Shown: piece after piece, positions 16,935 to 26,869 of the stretch | How the letters are laid out: every line of letters starts with the position of its first letter | Numbering within the stretch: position 1 is the first letter of the stretch | Source: an uncultured Pelagibacteraceae bacterium | GTDB lineage: Bacteria; Pseudomonadota; Alphaproteobacteria; Pelagibacterales; Pelagibacteraceae | Reading direction: 5' to 3' | Assembly: GCA_902543295.1 (NCBI GenBank) | Contig: CACBXW010000001.1 | Location: 297,959-361,958 of the forward strand | DNA: 64,000 nucleotides | Program-made: the position numbers and the translations under genes | Notes under the pieces: model-generated | Seen by the model: only the letters and a program-made list of their open reading frames with translations | Databases searched by the model: none | What the model was told of the DNA's origin: nothing

Positions 16935-18436
16935 TAGAATATTCCTTTTTTTTTATTCGATTTTAAGTATCTTCTACTTACTTCAATATTGAGTTTAGTA
17001 AGCTGATTATTTTTTAATTTTTTTAAATTTTGAACATCTTTTAAAAATCTATCGCTTTCTTTTTTAGAAATAATATTTTCTGTTAAAATTTTAAATTTAT
17101 TTATATAATCTTTTCTTTCAAAAGGTCTTTTGCCGTAAGGATGAGCATCTGCTCTTTCTAATTCTTCAATTACTTTTTTCCCGTTATTTAAAGTTACTAC
17201 AACTCTTGCTCCAAAAGATTTCTTTTTTGGATCAGGATCATGGTATTTCTTTGTCCATTTCTTATCCTCATGTGTTTTAATGGATTTCCATATTTTAATT
17301 GTACTTTTTTTATTAGCTCTTTTATTAGTATATGACTTTACATGATGCCAATCTGCATCTTCTAGAGCTACAGCAAAAATATACATTATTGAGTGATCTA
17401 AAGTTTCTCTACTAGCATTCGGATCCATTTTTTGTGGATCATTAGCTCCAGTTCCTATTACATAATGCGTATGATGACTTGTATATATATCTATTTTTTT
17501 AATTGTATTTAAATTATCAATTTTTTTATTAAGTGCTTTTGCAATATCAATTAATGCTTGAGCTTGATATTCTGCAGAATATTCTTTTGTATATGTTTCG
17601 AGAATGGCTTTCTTTTCTTCGTTCTTTTTAGGCAAAGGAACGAAATATTTAGCATTTTTACCATCTAATATTCTTGCTATTACACTATCTTCACCTTCGT
17701 AAATAGGACTTGGGGCACCTTCACCTCGCATCGTTCTATCAACAGCTTCAATTGCTAATTTTCCTGCATGAGCTGGAGCATACGCCTTCCAACTTGAAAT
17801 CTCACCTTTTCTTGATTGTCTTGTTGAAACACTAACATGTAATGCTTGTTGAACACTTTGATAAATAGTTTCTGTATTTAATTTTAACATAGATCCAATA
17901 CCAGCAGCAACACTTGGTCCCAAGTGAGCGATATGATCAACTTTGTGTTTATGAAGACAAATAGCTTTTACAAGATTAACTTGAACTTCATAAGCAGTTA
18001 TAATTCCTCTTAATAAATCATTTCCATTTTTTTTTAATTGTTGTGCCACTGCTAAAAGAGCAGGAATATTATCACCAGGATGGCTGTAATCAGCCGCTAG
18101 AAACGTATCATGAAAATCTAATTCTCTAACAGCAGTTCCATTTGCCCACGCAGCCCATTCACAATCAAATTTATGTTTTGAATTTATGCCAAAAAGATTA
18201 GCTCCATTTTTTCTAACATGTTTTTTTGCCATTTCTCTTGCAGATATTACAGGTCTTCTATTTAAGGAAGCTATAGCAACAGAAGCGTTATCAATAATTC
18301 TATTAATAACCATTTCTACTGAATTTTTATTTAATTTAGCATTATCACTTGCTATCTCTGCTATTTTCCAAGCAAGCTGCTTCTTCTTTGGAAGATTTAT
18401 TTTTGATGGATATACTTTAATTGTATGTGATAACAA
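16934..18436 (-). CDS. prpD: 2-methylcitrate dehydratase
   Basis: A 500-residue PrpD with the signature [20 protein letters not shown] near residues 104-123, followed by [26 protein letters not shown] and [14 protein letters not shown]. It dehydrates 2-methylcitrate to 2-methyl-cis-aconitate. Its length matches true PrpD and differs from the 474-residue MmgE-like paralogue nearby. The start is TTG, supported by an AGGAG ribosome site five bases upstream on the minus strand. It is first in the prpD-prpB-prpC operon; the 53-base gap to gph shows no clear terminator. Confidence 0.94.
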   Translation of the reverse strand: MLSHTIKVYPSKINLPKKKQLAWKIAEIASDNAKLNKNSVEMVINRIIDNASVAIASLNRRPVISAREMAKKHVRKNGANLFGINSKHKFDCEWAAWANGTAVRELDFHDTFLAADYSHPGDNIPALLAVAQQLKKNGNDLLRGIITAYEVQVNLVKAICLHKHKVDHIAHLGPSVAAGIGSMLKLNTETIYQSVQQALHVSVSTRQSRKGEISSWKAYAPAHAGKLAIEAVDRTMRGEGAPSPIYEGEDSVIARILDGKNAKYFVPLPKKNEEKKAILETYTKEYSAEYQAQALIDIAKALNKKIDNLNTIKKIDIYTSHHTHYVIGTGANDPQKMDPNASRETLDHSIMYIFAVALEDADWHHVKSYTNKRANKKSTIKIWKSIKTHEDKKWTKKYHDPDPKKKSFGARVVVTLNNGKKVIEELERADAHPYGKRPFERKDYINKFKILTENIISKKESDRFLKDVQNLKKLKNNQLTKLNIEVSRRYLKSNKKKGIF

Positions 18437-18489
18437 AATAACTCCTAATTTGTGATTTTGTTTTAATAGTTAAAATAAATTAATCAATA

Positions 18490-19170
18490 TTAAAGATATT
18501 GAGATACAATTTTTTCGATACCTATAAAGTCTTTTATTAAGTGATTATGATAAATTTCATCAATATTTTTTTCAGTATATCCATCCTCTAATAAAATCAT
18601 TGGGATATCTGCTGCTTTAGCTGCATTTGCATCCGACTCACTATCACCAATCATAATCGATTTATTTTTACTACCATCTAAAATTTCTATGATTGTTGTT
18701 ATATGTCTCGGATCAGGTTTACAATAATCAAAAGTATTATAACCAGCAACATACTCGAAGTAATCATATATCCCAATTTTTTTTAAAAGATCTACTGCAA
18801 GATGTTCCGTTTTATTCGTACATACAGCCATTGATATATTTTCTTTTTTACACCAATTTAAAAAATCTTTTACACCAGGCATCAGTGTACTTTCATTTAA
18901 AATATTTTTTCCATAATAAGAAATAAATTCATCTGTCATTTCATTTTTAATTTTTTCATTAATCGAAGTTAATTCTTTTTTGGCCTGGCTCCATATAGAT
19001 CTACCAATCATTGCCCCAGCTCCTTGACCAACAGTATTTTTAAGTTCATCAAGAGATTTTGTGGGGTATCCAAATTTCTTCATAACATGGTTATGAGCAA
19101 GCATTAGATCAGGTGCTGTGTCTACTAACGTACCATCTAAATCAAAAATAACTGTGAATTTTTGTGTCAT
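18490..19170 (-). CDS. gph: Phosphoglycolate phosphatase (HAD family)
   Basis: A 226-residue HAD hydrolase with motif I FDLDGTLVDT (Asp10 nucleophile), motif II CTNKTE near residue 118, and motif IV IGDSESDANAA near residue 173. The helical cap between motifs I and II and the GAMIGRS segment fit Gph, which removes phosphate from 2-phosphoglycolate. Close relatives act on other small phosphates, so the substrate is likely but not certain. It lies upstream of prpD on the same strand and is divergent from glmU across 69 bases. Confidence 0.85.
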   Translation of the reverse strand: MTQKFTVIFDLDGTLVDTAPDLMLAHNHVMKKFGYPTKSLDELKNTVGQGAGAMIGRSIWSQAKKELTSINEKIKNEMTDEFISYYGKNILNESTLMPGVKDFLNWCKKENISMAVCTNKTEHLAVDLLKKIGIYDYFEYVAGYNTFDYCKPDPRHITTIIEILDGSKNKSIMIGDSESDANAAKAADIPMILLEDGYTEKNIDEIYHNHLIKDFIGIEKIVSQYL

Positions 19171-19239
19171 TTAAAAAGTATTAATAAGAAATAAATTGTG
19201 AATTAATTAAATTAATACCCAGTTATATACAACTATCTA

Positions 19240-19848
19240 ATGAATAGTCAAAATTTACAAAATAAACTCAGAGATAAATTTTTAAAAAAAGGTGTCAAAA
19301 TGAAGGGACCGGAGACAGTTTTTTTTTCTAAAGATACAAAAATTGGAAAGAATGTAGAGATAGAACCTTATGTTGTCCTTGCTGACAAAGTTCAAATAGG
19401 AAACAATGTAAAAATTTTATCGTTCTCTCATCTTGAGGGTGTTAAAATAGATAATGATGTGAGTATAGGTCCATATGCCCGTTTAAGACCTGGAACAAAA
19501 ATTAAATCCGGATCAAAAATTGGAAATTTTGTTGAGGTAAAAAAAACTACAATAAATAAAAATTCTAAAGTTAACCATTTGTCATATATAGGTGATGCTC
19601 AAGTTGGAAGAAATGTTAATATTGGAGCTGGGACAATAACTTGTAATTATGATGGAAGAAAAAAAAGTAAAACAAATATTAAGGATAAAGTATTTGTAGG
19701 TTCAAATACTTCTTTGGTAGCACCAGTTACTCTTAATGAAAAAAGTGTCATAGGTGCAGGTTCAGTAATTACTAAAAATGTGAGCAAAGGGTCGTTGGCA
19801 TTAACAAGATCAAATCAAAAAGAAAAGAAAAATTACAAAAGGAAATAA
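19240..19848 (+). CDS. glmU: Glucosamine-1-phosphate N-acetyltransferase (C-terminal GlmU domain only)
   Basis: A 202-residue left-handed beta-helix protein matching only the acetyltransferase half of GlmU. The key segments are conserved: [27 protein letters not shown] (His and Tyr), [19 protein letters not shown] and [12 protein letters not shown]. The pyrophosphorylase domain of about 230 residues is absent: upstream is only a 69-base gap and the opposite-strand gph. The first 30 residues are charged and precede the hexapeptide repeats. glmS starts six bases downstream, so two steps of UDP-GlcNAc synthesis are coupled here while the uridylyl transfer must be encoded elsewhere. Confidence 0.88.
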   Translation: MNSQNLQNKLRDKFLKKGVKMKGPETVFFSKDTKIGKNVEIEPYVVLADKVQIGNNVKILSFSHLEGVKIDNDVSIGPYARLRPGTKIKSGSKIGNFVEVKKTTINKNSKVNHLSYIGDAQVGRNVNIGAGTITCNYDGRKKSKTNIKDKVFVGSNTSLVAPVTLNEKSVIGAGSVITKNVSKGSLALTRSNQKEKKNYKRK

Positions 19849-19854
19849 TAAGCA

Positions 19855-21675
19855 ATGTGTGGAATAGTTGGAATTACAAGCTCCAAAGAGGTTACTCCCA
19901 GAATTATAAGTTCATTAAAAAAACTTGAGTATAGAGGCTATGACTCTGCAGGTCTAGCAACTCTTTCAAATGGAAATATAAATGAGGTAAAATGTGAAGG
20001 TAGAGTAGACGCTTTAGAGAAAAACATTATACAAACTAAAATATCTGGTTCTATTGGTATCGGACATGTTAGGTGGGCAACTCATGGAAAACCTAGTTCA
20101 ATAAATGCACATCCTCATTCATCAGAAGATGTATCTGTCGTTCATAATGGTATAATTGAAAATTCAACTATTCTAAAAAAGTTATTAGAAAATAAAGGTT
20201 ATAAGTTTAAGTCTCAAACAGACACAGAAGTAATAGTTCATTTGGTAACTGATTATTTAAAAAAAAATAACCTTAAAAATACAATTATAAAAGTTTTAAA
20301 AAAATTACACGGTAGTTTTGCGCTAGGAATAATATTTAAAGACCAACCAGACTTAATAGTTGGCGCAAGAAGAGGCTCTCCTCTTGCAGTTGGTTATGGT
20401 CCAAATGAACACTATCTTGGTTCAGACTCTTATGCATTAAAGTCAATGACTAATAAAATTTCATATTTAAATGATGGAGAATTTTGCATATTAAAAAAAG
20501 ATCAAGTCGAATTTTTTGATGCCGATGGAACCAAAGTAAACAAAAAAATTTTAAATCTTTCTAAAGATGATCAAAATTATGAAAAAGGAGATTACAAATA
20601 TTATATGGCTAAAGAAATAGATGAGCAACCGATTACCTTAAAAAATTGTATCAATGAGTACATCGACAAACATAACAAAGAAATAAATATTTATAATTTT
20701 CCTTGGAAAATCAATGAAATTTCATCAGTAATTTTAATTGGATGTGGAACAGCATATCACTCATGTCTTGTTGCAAAGTATTGGTTTGAGCAAAATACAA
20801 TTTTAGATGTGAGTGTTGATATAGCTTCTGAATTTAGATATCGAAAAATTAAGTTTAAAAAAGATTGTCTTTATGTTTTTGTTTCCCAATCTGGAGAGAC
20901 TGCGGATACATTTGCTGCATTAGATTTGTGTAAAAAGAATAATGTTAAAACTTGTGCAGTAGTAAATGTTGTTGAAAGTTCAATTGCAAGAGATGCAGAT
21001 CTAGTTTTACCTATTCATTGTGGCCCAGAAGTAGGTGTTGCATCTACAAAGGCTTTTTTAGGACAAATGTTAGTTCTTTATTTATTATGTACTAAGCTTT
21101 CTTATGAACAAAAATCAATTAATAAAAAGGACTATCAAAAGAAAATAAAAGATTTAATGTCTTTATCTAAATCTGCAAAAAATACATTGAATATTGAAGA
21201 TAAAATTCAAACACTTGGAAAAGATTTTGCTAATTCTAAAGGGTCAATGTTTTTGGGCAGAGGTTATTCATATCCAATTGCACTTGAAGGTGCTTTAAAA
21301 CTAAAAGAGCTTGCTTATGTTCATGCCGAAGGTTATCCAGCAGGGGAAATGAAGCATGGACCTCTTGCACTCATAGAAGAAGGTATGCCTGTAGTGGTAA
21401 TTGCTCCAAGAGATGAGCATTACAAAAAAACTATTTCAAATATGCAAGAAGTTATATCTAGAGGAGCAAAAGTTTTACTAATAACAAATAAAAGTACTGA
21501 TGAAATTTACTCAGAAAATATTTGGGAGCAGATTGAAGTCGATGCCATATCTGATGAACTTATTCCCTTTTTGACAACTATACCTTTGCAAAAGCTAGCT
21601 TATTACTCTGCACTAGATAAAGGATACGATATCGATAAACCAAGAAACTTAGCTAAATCTGTCACTGTTGAATAA
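19855..21675 (+). CDS. glmS: Glutamine-fructose-6-phosphate aminotransferase
   Basis: A 606-residue enzyme making glucosamine-6-phosphate from fructose-6-phosphate and glutamine. After Met removal the N-terminal nucleophile Cys is in CGIVGITS; RRGSPLAVG and YLGSDSYAL belong to the glutaminase domain. Two SIS sugar-isomerase domains follow, with CGTAYHSCLVAKYW, SQSGETADTF, SKGSMFLGRG and the C-terminal KPRNLAKSVTVE. It has full family length. It lies six bases after glmU; no glmS ribozyme is present in the gap. Confidence 0.97.
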   Translation: MCGIVGITSSKEVTPRIISSLKKLEYRGYDSAGLATLSNGNINEVKCEGRVDALEKNIIQTKISGSIGIGHVRWATHGKPSSINAHPHSSEDVSVVHNGIIENSTILKKLLENKGYKFKSQTDTEVIVHLVTDYLKKNNLKNTIIKVLKKLHGSFALGIIFKDQPDLIVGARRGSPLAVGYGPNEHYLGSDSYALKSMTNKISYLNDGEFCILKKDQVEFFDADGTKVNKKILNLSKDDQNYEKGDYKYYMAKEIDEQPITLKNCINEYIDKHNKEINIYNFPWKINEISSVILIGCGTAYHSCLVAKYWFEQNTILDVSVDIASEFRYRKIKFKKDCLYVFVSQSGETADTFAALDLCKKNNVKTCAVVNVVESSIARDADLVLPIHCGPEVGVASTKAFLGQMLVLYLLCTKLSYEQKSINKKDYQKKIKDLMSLSKSAKNTLNIEDKIQTLGKDFANSKGSMFLGRGYSYPIALEGALKLKELAYVHAEGYPAGEMKHGPLALIEEGMPVVVIAPRDEHYKKTISNMQEVISRGAKVLLITNKSTDEIYSENIWEQIEVDAISDELIPFLTTIPLQKLAYYSALDKGYDIDKPRNLAKSVTVE

Positions 21676-21709
21676 ATAATAAAGTCTGTTAAAACAATTT
21701 TGAGTTGAA

Positions 21710-23089
21710 ATGAAAAATTGGAAAATAAATAGCTGGAGAAAATACCCTGTCAAACATATTCCTCAATATGAAGATGAGAAGGAATTGGAAATGGTTTTAA
21801 ATAAATTGAAAACCTTTCCTCCGTTAGTTTTTGCAGGTGAAACAAGACATTTAAAAGATCAGTTAGCAATGGTAAATGATGGAAAAGCTTTTCTATTACA
21901 AGGTGGTGATTGTGCAGAAAGTTTTGCGGAATTTCATCCTGACAATATAAGAGATACCTTTAAGGTTATTCTTCAAATGGCTTTAGTGATGACTTACTCA
22001 GCTTCTTTACCTATTGTAAAACTTGGAAGAATTGCTGGACAATTTTCAAAACCTAGAAGCGCACCAACTGAAAAACAAGGTGATAAAGAATTACCTAGTT
22101 ATTTGGGAGACAATATAAATGCAATAGATTTTAATGAAAAAGCTAGAAGACCTGATCCAAAAAGAATGTTTAAGGCTTATTCTCAATCTGCATCAACTTT
22201 AAACCTTTTAAGAGCATTTTCAAAAGGTGGTTTTGCTGACTTAAATAAGGTTCACTTATGGAATTTAGATTATATTAAGAAAAGTCCCCAAGCTAAGAAA
22301 TTTAAAGAATTAGAAGATAAAATAGCAGATGCATTAGCATTTATGGATGCTTGTGGAATTACATCCGATTTTAATAATAGATTATACACAGTTAACTTTT
22401 GGACTTCTCATGAAGCTTTACACTTACCATTTGAGGAAAGTATGACTAGAGTAGACTCAACTACTGGAGAATATCATGATACTTCAGCTCACTTTGTTTG
22501 GATAGGCGATAGAACAAGACAATTAGATGGAGGACATGTAGAGTTTTGTAAAGGAATAGAAAATCCAATTGGTATCAAATGTGGTCCGACTTCTAAACCT
22601 GATGAGATTGCAAAAATATGTGAGGTTATAAATCCTAAAAACGAAAAAGGAAAAATAACTCTAATTTCAAGATTTGGTCATCAGAACGTTGAAAAATTCT
22701 TACCAAAATTAATTAGAGGAATTAAAAAGGAAGGTTTAAATGTTGTTTGGTCATGTGATCCAATGCATGGCAATACAATTAAATCAACTACTGGTTTTAA
22801 AACAAGACCGTTTAATGATGTTGTTAGTGAAGTTAAAAATGTATTTGCAGTTCATCAAGCAGAAGGTTCTTATGCAGGAGGTCTTCATGTTGAAATGACA
22901 GGACAAGATGTGACAGAGTGTACAGGTGGAGCAAAAAAAATATCAGATGCAGATTTATCAAGCAGATATCATACACACTGTGATCCAAGATTGAATTCGG
23001 ATCAAGCTATAGAATTAGCATTTTTAATTTCAGATGAGATAAAAAAGAATAGTTTGTATTCTAAAACTGCAATTAAAGCGGCATCTTAA
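21710..23089 (+). CDS. 3-deoxy-7-phosphoheptulonate synthase, class II
   Basis: A 459-residue plant-type (class II) DAHP synthase, the first enzyme of the shikimate pathway. Recognisable segments are the N-terminal SWRKYPVKHIPQY, FLLQGGDCAESF near residue 64, GRIAGQFSKPRS, IGDRTRQLDGGHVEF, and the metal-site VWSCDPMHGNT and ECTGGAKKI. It joins phosphoenolpyruvate and erythrose-4-phosphate. No separate regulatory domain is seen. The gene follows glmS by 34 bases in the same direction and precedes nadE by 37 bases. Confidence 0.95.
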   Translation: MKNWKINSWRKYPVKHIPQYEDEKELEMVLNKLKTFPPLVFAGETRHLKDQLAMVNDGKAFLLQGGDCAESFAEFHPDNIRDTFKVILQMALVMTYSASLPIVKLGRIAGQFSKPRSAPTEKQGDKELPSYLGDNINAIDFNEKARRPDPKRMFKAYSQSASTLNLLRAFSKGGFADLNKVHLWNLDYIKKSPQAKKFKELEDKIADALAFMDACGITSDFNNRLYTVNFWTSHEALHLPFEESMTRVDSTTGEYHDTSAHFVWIGDRTRQLDGGHVEFCKGIENPIGIKCGPTSKPDEIAKICEVINPKNEKGKITLISRFGHQNVEKFLPKLIRGIKKEGLNVVWSCDPMHGNTIKSTTGFKTRPFNDVVSEVKNVFAVHQAEGSYAGGLHVEMTGQDVTECTGGAKKISDADLSSRYHTHCDPRLNSDQAIELAFLISDEIKKNSLYSKTAIKAAS

Positions 23090-23126
23090 CAGTTTAAAAA
23101 TAATTTTTTTTTCTTATATTCAAATT

Positions 23127-23864
23127 ATGACACCTAAAGACAAAGTAAATCACATCAAAAATTGGATTTCAGATTATGTGAATTCTATGCCAAAAAAAGC
23201 TCAATCTTTAGTTATTGGTATTTCTGGTGGAATAGACTCTTCTGTCTCAAGCACATTAAGTGCAATGACTGGTTTAAAAACAATTGTTTTATCAATGCCT
23301 ATTAAACAAAAATCTGCACAACATGATCTAAGTTTGGCACATCAAGAATGGTTAAAGAAAAATTTTAGCAATGTAGAGGGACATACATTAGAATTAGATG
23401 GTTTATTCAAAACATTTGAAGGAACACTAAACAATTTTGGTAGTGAACACGGGATGGCAAACTCTAGAGCAAGATTAAGAATGACAACACTTTATCAAGT
23501 AGCTGCTGCAAATAACGGAATAGTTGTCGGAACAGGAAATAAAGTTGAGGATTTTGGAGTTGGTTTTTATACAAAATATGGTGATGGTGGAGTAGATATT
23601 TCTCCAATAGCAGATTGTAATAAAACTGAGGTATGGGAACTTGGTAAAGAACTTGGAATTTTAAAAGAGATTATTGATGCTCCCCCTACAGATGGTTTAT
23701 GGGATGATGGTCGTACTGATGAGGGACAACTTGGTTTGTCATATAAAGAATTAGAAGAAGCAATGGATAATGAAAATTCTGTAAATAGAGATAAATATAA
23801 TTCAATTCGAAGTGCAAATTTGCATAAAATGGAACCAATTCCAGTATGCAAAATTCCTAATTAA
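23127..23864 (+). CDS. nadE: NAD synthetase (ammonia-dependent)
   Basis: A 245-residue protein with the N-type ATP pyrophosphatase P-loop SGGIDSS at residues 33-39, plus RARLRMTTLY and VVGTGNKVEDFGVGFYTKYGDGG, which mark the NadE core. It converts deamido-NAD to NAD with ammonia. There is no N-terminal glutaminase (nitrilase) domain, so it is the short, ammonia-using form unless a partner supplies nitrogen. It follows the DAHP synthase gene. The stop codon overlaps a possible promoter for cysS. Confidence 0.94.
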   Translation: MTPKDKVNHIKNWISDYVNSMPKKAQSLVIGISGGIDSSVSSTLSAMTGLKTIVLSMPIKQKSAQHDLSLAHQEWLKKNFSNVEGHTLELDGLFKTFEGTLNNFGSEHGMANSRARLRMTTLYQVAAANNGIVVGTGNKVEDFGVGFYTKYGDGGVDISPIADCNKTEVWELGKELGILKEIIDAPPTDGLWDDGRTDEGQLGLSYKELEEAMDNENSVNRDKYNSIRSANLHKMEPIPVCKIPN

Positions 23865-23889
23865 TCAAATAGATTCACAAATCTATAAT
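23861..23889 (+). promoter_or_regulatory. Possible promoter for cysS-cimA-trmJ
   Basis: A perfect -10, TATAAT (23884-23889), lies 17 bases after a weak -35, TTAATC (23861-23866), which overlaps the nadE stop. The cysS ATG follows about 20 bases later. The -10 match is good but common by chance in AT-rich DNA. Confidence 0.35.
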
Positions 23890-23909
23890 TTAAGTATATT
23901 CCTAGTTGT

Positions 23910-25271
23910 ATGGCTAAAGATATATTTTTAACTAACAGTCTAGGTGGTAAGAAAGAAAAATTTACTCCCAAAAATGAAAAATCCATAGGCATGTATGTTT
24001 GTGGTCCTACTGTTTATGATGATCCACATATTGGTAATGCTAGACCATTAGTCGTTTTTGATATTCTGTATAAAATTTTAAAAAATAGATATGGATCAAC
24101 ATCGGTAAAATATATCAGAAATATAACAGACATAGATGACAAAATAATCAAAGCATCTAATGATCAAAATATTTTTATAAATGACTTAACTTCAAAAATT
24201 ACTGAAAATTTTCATAAGGATTGTAAATACTTAAAATGTGAAACACCAAACAGCGAACCAAAGGCAACAGAAAATATAAAACAAATGATTGAAATGATCA
24301 CAGAGCTAGAGAAAAAAGGGTTTGCATATTCAAAGGATAAGCATGTTTATTTTGAAGTTAAAAAATTTAGTGATTATGGAAAACTATCTAATAAAAAGTT
24401 AGATGAATTAATAGCTGGTTCACGAGTAGAGGTTTCAGAAATAAAAAAAAATCCTGAAGATTTTGTATTATGGAAACCATCAACAGATAAAGAACCTTCA
24501 TGGGACTCTCCTTGGGGCAAAGGTAGACCAGGTTGGCATTTAGAATGTTCAGTTATGTCTAAAAGATATTTGGGTGAAGAATTTGATATTCATGGGGGCG
24601 GTAGAGACTTGATTTTTCCTCATCATGAGAATGAGATTGCTCAATCAAGGTGTGCAAATGAAACAAATTCTTTTGCAAATTATTGGGTTCATAATGGATT
24701 TATAACTCTTTCTAATGAAAAAATGGCAAAATCTCAGGGAAATATTTTAAAAATAAAAGATTTTAAAAATAAATATAATGGCCAAGTTTTAAGATTAGCA
24801 TTAATTAGTGCTCACTATAGACAAGGATTAGATTGGAATGAAAAACTAATATCAGAATGTGAGAAAACTTTAAGTAAATGGTATTCAGCCTATTCTGATG
24901 TTCATAAAAGTACAATATTACCAGATGAATTATTAGATCCTTTATATGACGATTTAAACACTCCAGGCTATATTGCTAATTTACATTCTTTATATAGTAA
25001 AGCTTCAACTGGAACGAACGAGGATAAAGCAACTTTTGTAAAAGCTTGCAACTTTATAGGTTTATTAACTGATACTTCTGAAGAGTGGCTACAAACAAAA
25101 AAAAATACAATTTCTCTTTCAGAAGATGAAATTAATTCAAAAATAGTTGAGAGAAATAAAGCAAGAGATGAAAAAAATTATGAATTAGCTGATAAAATTA
25201 GGAAAGATCTTTTAGATAAGGGTATTTTAATTGAAGATAAAAATGGTACAACCTCGTGGAAATTAAAATGA
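23910..25271 (+). CDS. cysS: Cysteinyl-tRNA synthetase
   Basis: A 453-residue class I synthetase. The HIGH-type motif is in DDPHIGNARP with Cys31 just before it (MYVCGPT) as a zinc ligand; further zinc-site residues are in LECSVMS and FPHHENE. The KMSKS-type motif is EKMAKSQGN near residue 272. The anticodon-binding C-terminus ends NGTTSWKLK. It charges tRNA-Cys. Its stop overlaps the cimA start by four bases (ATGA), coupling translation. Confidence 0.97.
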   Translation: MAKDIFLTNSLGGKKEKFTPKNEKSIGMYVCGPTVYDDPHIGNARPLVVFDILYKILKNRYGSTSVKYIRNITDIDDKIIKASNDQNIFINDLTSKITENFHKDCKYLKCETPNSEPKATENIKQMIEMITELEKKGFAYSKDKHVYFEVKKFSDYGKLSNKKLDELIAGSRVEVSEIKKNPEDFVLWKPSTDKEPSWDSPWGKGRPGWHLECSVMSKRYLGEEFDIHGGGRDLIFPHHENEIAQSRCANETNSFANYWVHNGFITLSNEKMAKSQGNILKIKDFKNKYNGQVLRLALISAHYRQGLDWNEKLISECEKTLSKWYSAYSDVHKSTILPDELLDPLYDDLNTPGYIANLHSLYSKASTGTNEDKATFVKACNFIGLLTDTSEEWLQTKKNTISLSEDEINSKIVERNKARDEKNYELADKIRKDLLDKGILIEDKNGTTSWKLK

Positions 25272-26869
25272 GTAAAGAAAAAATCTATATATTTGATACA
25301 ACACTTAGAGATGGGGCACAAACTCAAGGCGTTGACTTTTCATTAAATGAAAAAGAAAAAATTGCTAAATCTTTAGATAACTTAGGAGTTGATTATATTG
25401 AAGGCGGCTGGCCAGGAGCAAATCCAACAGATACAGAATTTTTCAATAAGGATCTAAACTTTAAAAACGCTAATCTTACTGCTTTTGGCATGACTAAAAA
25501 ATCAGAGCATAGTGCAAAAAATGACCCTATGTTGTCATCTTTGATTAATTCAAAGAGTTCATCCGTTTGTTTATTTGGTAAAAGTTGGGATTTTCATGTG
25601 GATGTCGCCTTAGGTATTTCAAACGATCAAAATTTAGAAAATATAAGCGAAAGTGCAAAGCATATTGTTAATTCAGGTAAAGAATTTATGTTTGATGCTG
25701 AACATTTTTTTGATGGTTATAAATCTAATCCTGAATATGCATTATCATGTTTAAAAGCAGCATATGATAATGGTGCAAGATGGATTGTTTTATGTGATAC
25801 TAATGGGGGTACATTACCCCACGAAATTTCTAAAATAGTTGAAGAAGTAACAAAGCACGTACCCGGAAAAAATCTTGGAATTCATGCCCACAACGATACT
25901 GAAAATGCAGTTGCCAATAGTTTAGTAGCTGTGCAAGCAGGCGTTAGACAGGTTCAAGGTACAATAAATGGACTTGGTGAAAGATGTGGTAATGCAAATT
26001 TAATGTCTTTGATCCCAACTTTTTTTTTAAAAAAAGATTTTTCAGACAAATATGAAATTAATATCAAACCAGAAAACATTAAAAATTTAACTCAATGTTC
26101 AAGATTATTAGATGAAATACTGAATAGAAAACCAAATAAACATTTACCTTATGTGGGTGCATCTGCATTTTCACACAAAGGTGGAATGCATGTATCAGCT
26201 GTACAAAAAGATCCGAAAACTTATGAGCATATTAATCCTGATGAAGTAGGTAATGCTAGGAATATTGTTGTTTCTGATCAATCTGGACAATCTAATATAA
26301 TGTCTAGATTAAATGCAATTGGCATTAATATTAAAAAAGACGATCCAAAAATTAAAAAACTTCTTCATGAAGTAAAAGATAGAGAGTTCATAGGATATAG
26401 TTACGATGGTGCTGATGCATCTTTTGAGCTTTTAGCTAGAAGATTGATGGGTGAAATACCAAGATACATTTCAATTAATGAATATGATGTTTCTGTTAAA
26501 AAAGATTCTACTGGAGAAGTAATATCATTTGCAAAAGCAAAACTAGAGGTGGATGGTCATGAAATATTATGTGAAGGCGAAGGTAACGGACCAGTTAATG
26601 CTTTAGATAACGCAATTAGAAAGAATGTTAATAAACTTGAAAAATATTCAGAGTATTTAAAAGATCTAAAATTAGTTGATTACAAAGTTAGAATATTAAA
26701 TACGGGAACTGGTGCTGTAACAAGAGTTTCAATTGAAAGTGCAGACTCAAAACATGGTAATTGGTTCACAATAGGAGTTTCTCCAAATATTATTGATGCA
26801 TCATTTAAAGCCCTTGTTGATAGCTTGGATTACAAGCTATTTAAGGATAATGCTCCTGCAAGTACTTGA
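25268..26869 (+). CDS. cimA: (R)-citramalate synthase
   Basis: A 533-residue enzyme of the DRE-TIM family that makes citramalate from pyruvate and acetyl-CoA, an entry to isoleucine that does not need threonine deaminase. Motifs are FDTTLRDGAQTQGVDF at the start, LCDTNGGTLP, the metal-site GIHAHNDTENA, and GLGERCGNANLMSL, with a C-terminal LeuA-type regulatory domain from about residue 380. The second half fits CimA (CysS-linked, longer than NifV). I chose the ATG at 25268, which overlaps the cysS stop, over an in-frame GTG at 25256. Confidence 0.92.
   Translation: MSKEKIYIFDTTLRDGAQTQGVDFSLNEKEKIAKSLDNLGVDYIEGGWPGANPTDTEFFNKDLNFKNANLTAFGMTKKSEHSAKNDPMLSSLINSKSSSVCLFGKSWDFHVDVALGISNDQNLENISESAKHIVNSGKEFMFDAEHFFDGYKSNPEYALSCLKAAYDNGARWIVLCDTNGGTLPHEISKIVEEVTKHVPGKNLGIHAHNDTENAVANSLVAVQAGVRQVQGTINGLGERCGNANLMSLIPTFFLKKDFSDKYEINIKPENIKNLTQCSRLLDEILNRKPNKHLPYVGASAFSHKGGMHVSAVQKDPKTYEHINPDEVGNARNIVVSDQSGQSNIMSRLNAIGINIKKDDPKIKKLLHEVKDREFIGYSYDGADASFELLARRLMGEIPRYISINEYDVSVKKDSTGEVISFAKAKLEVDGHEILCEGEGNGPVNALDNAIRKNVNKLEKYSEYLKDLKLVDYKVRILNTGTGAVTRVSIESADSKHGNWFTIGVSPNIIDASFKALVDSLDYKLFKDNAPAST

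Noticed and set aside
19849..19854. glmS ribozyme or riboswitch before glmS
   Set aside because: Only six bases separate glmU and glmS, so there is no room for a ribozyme.
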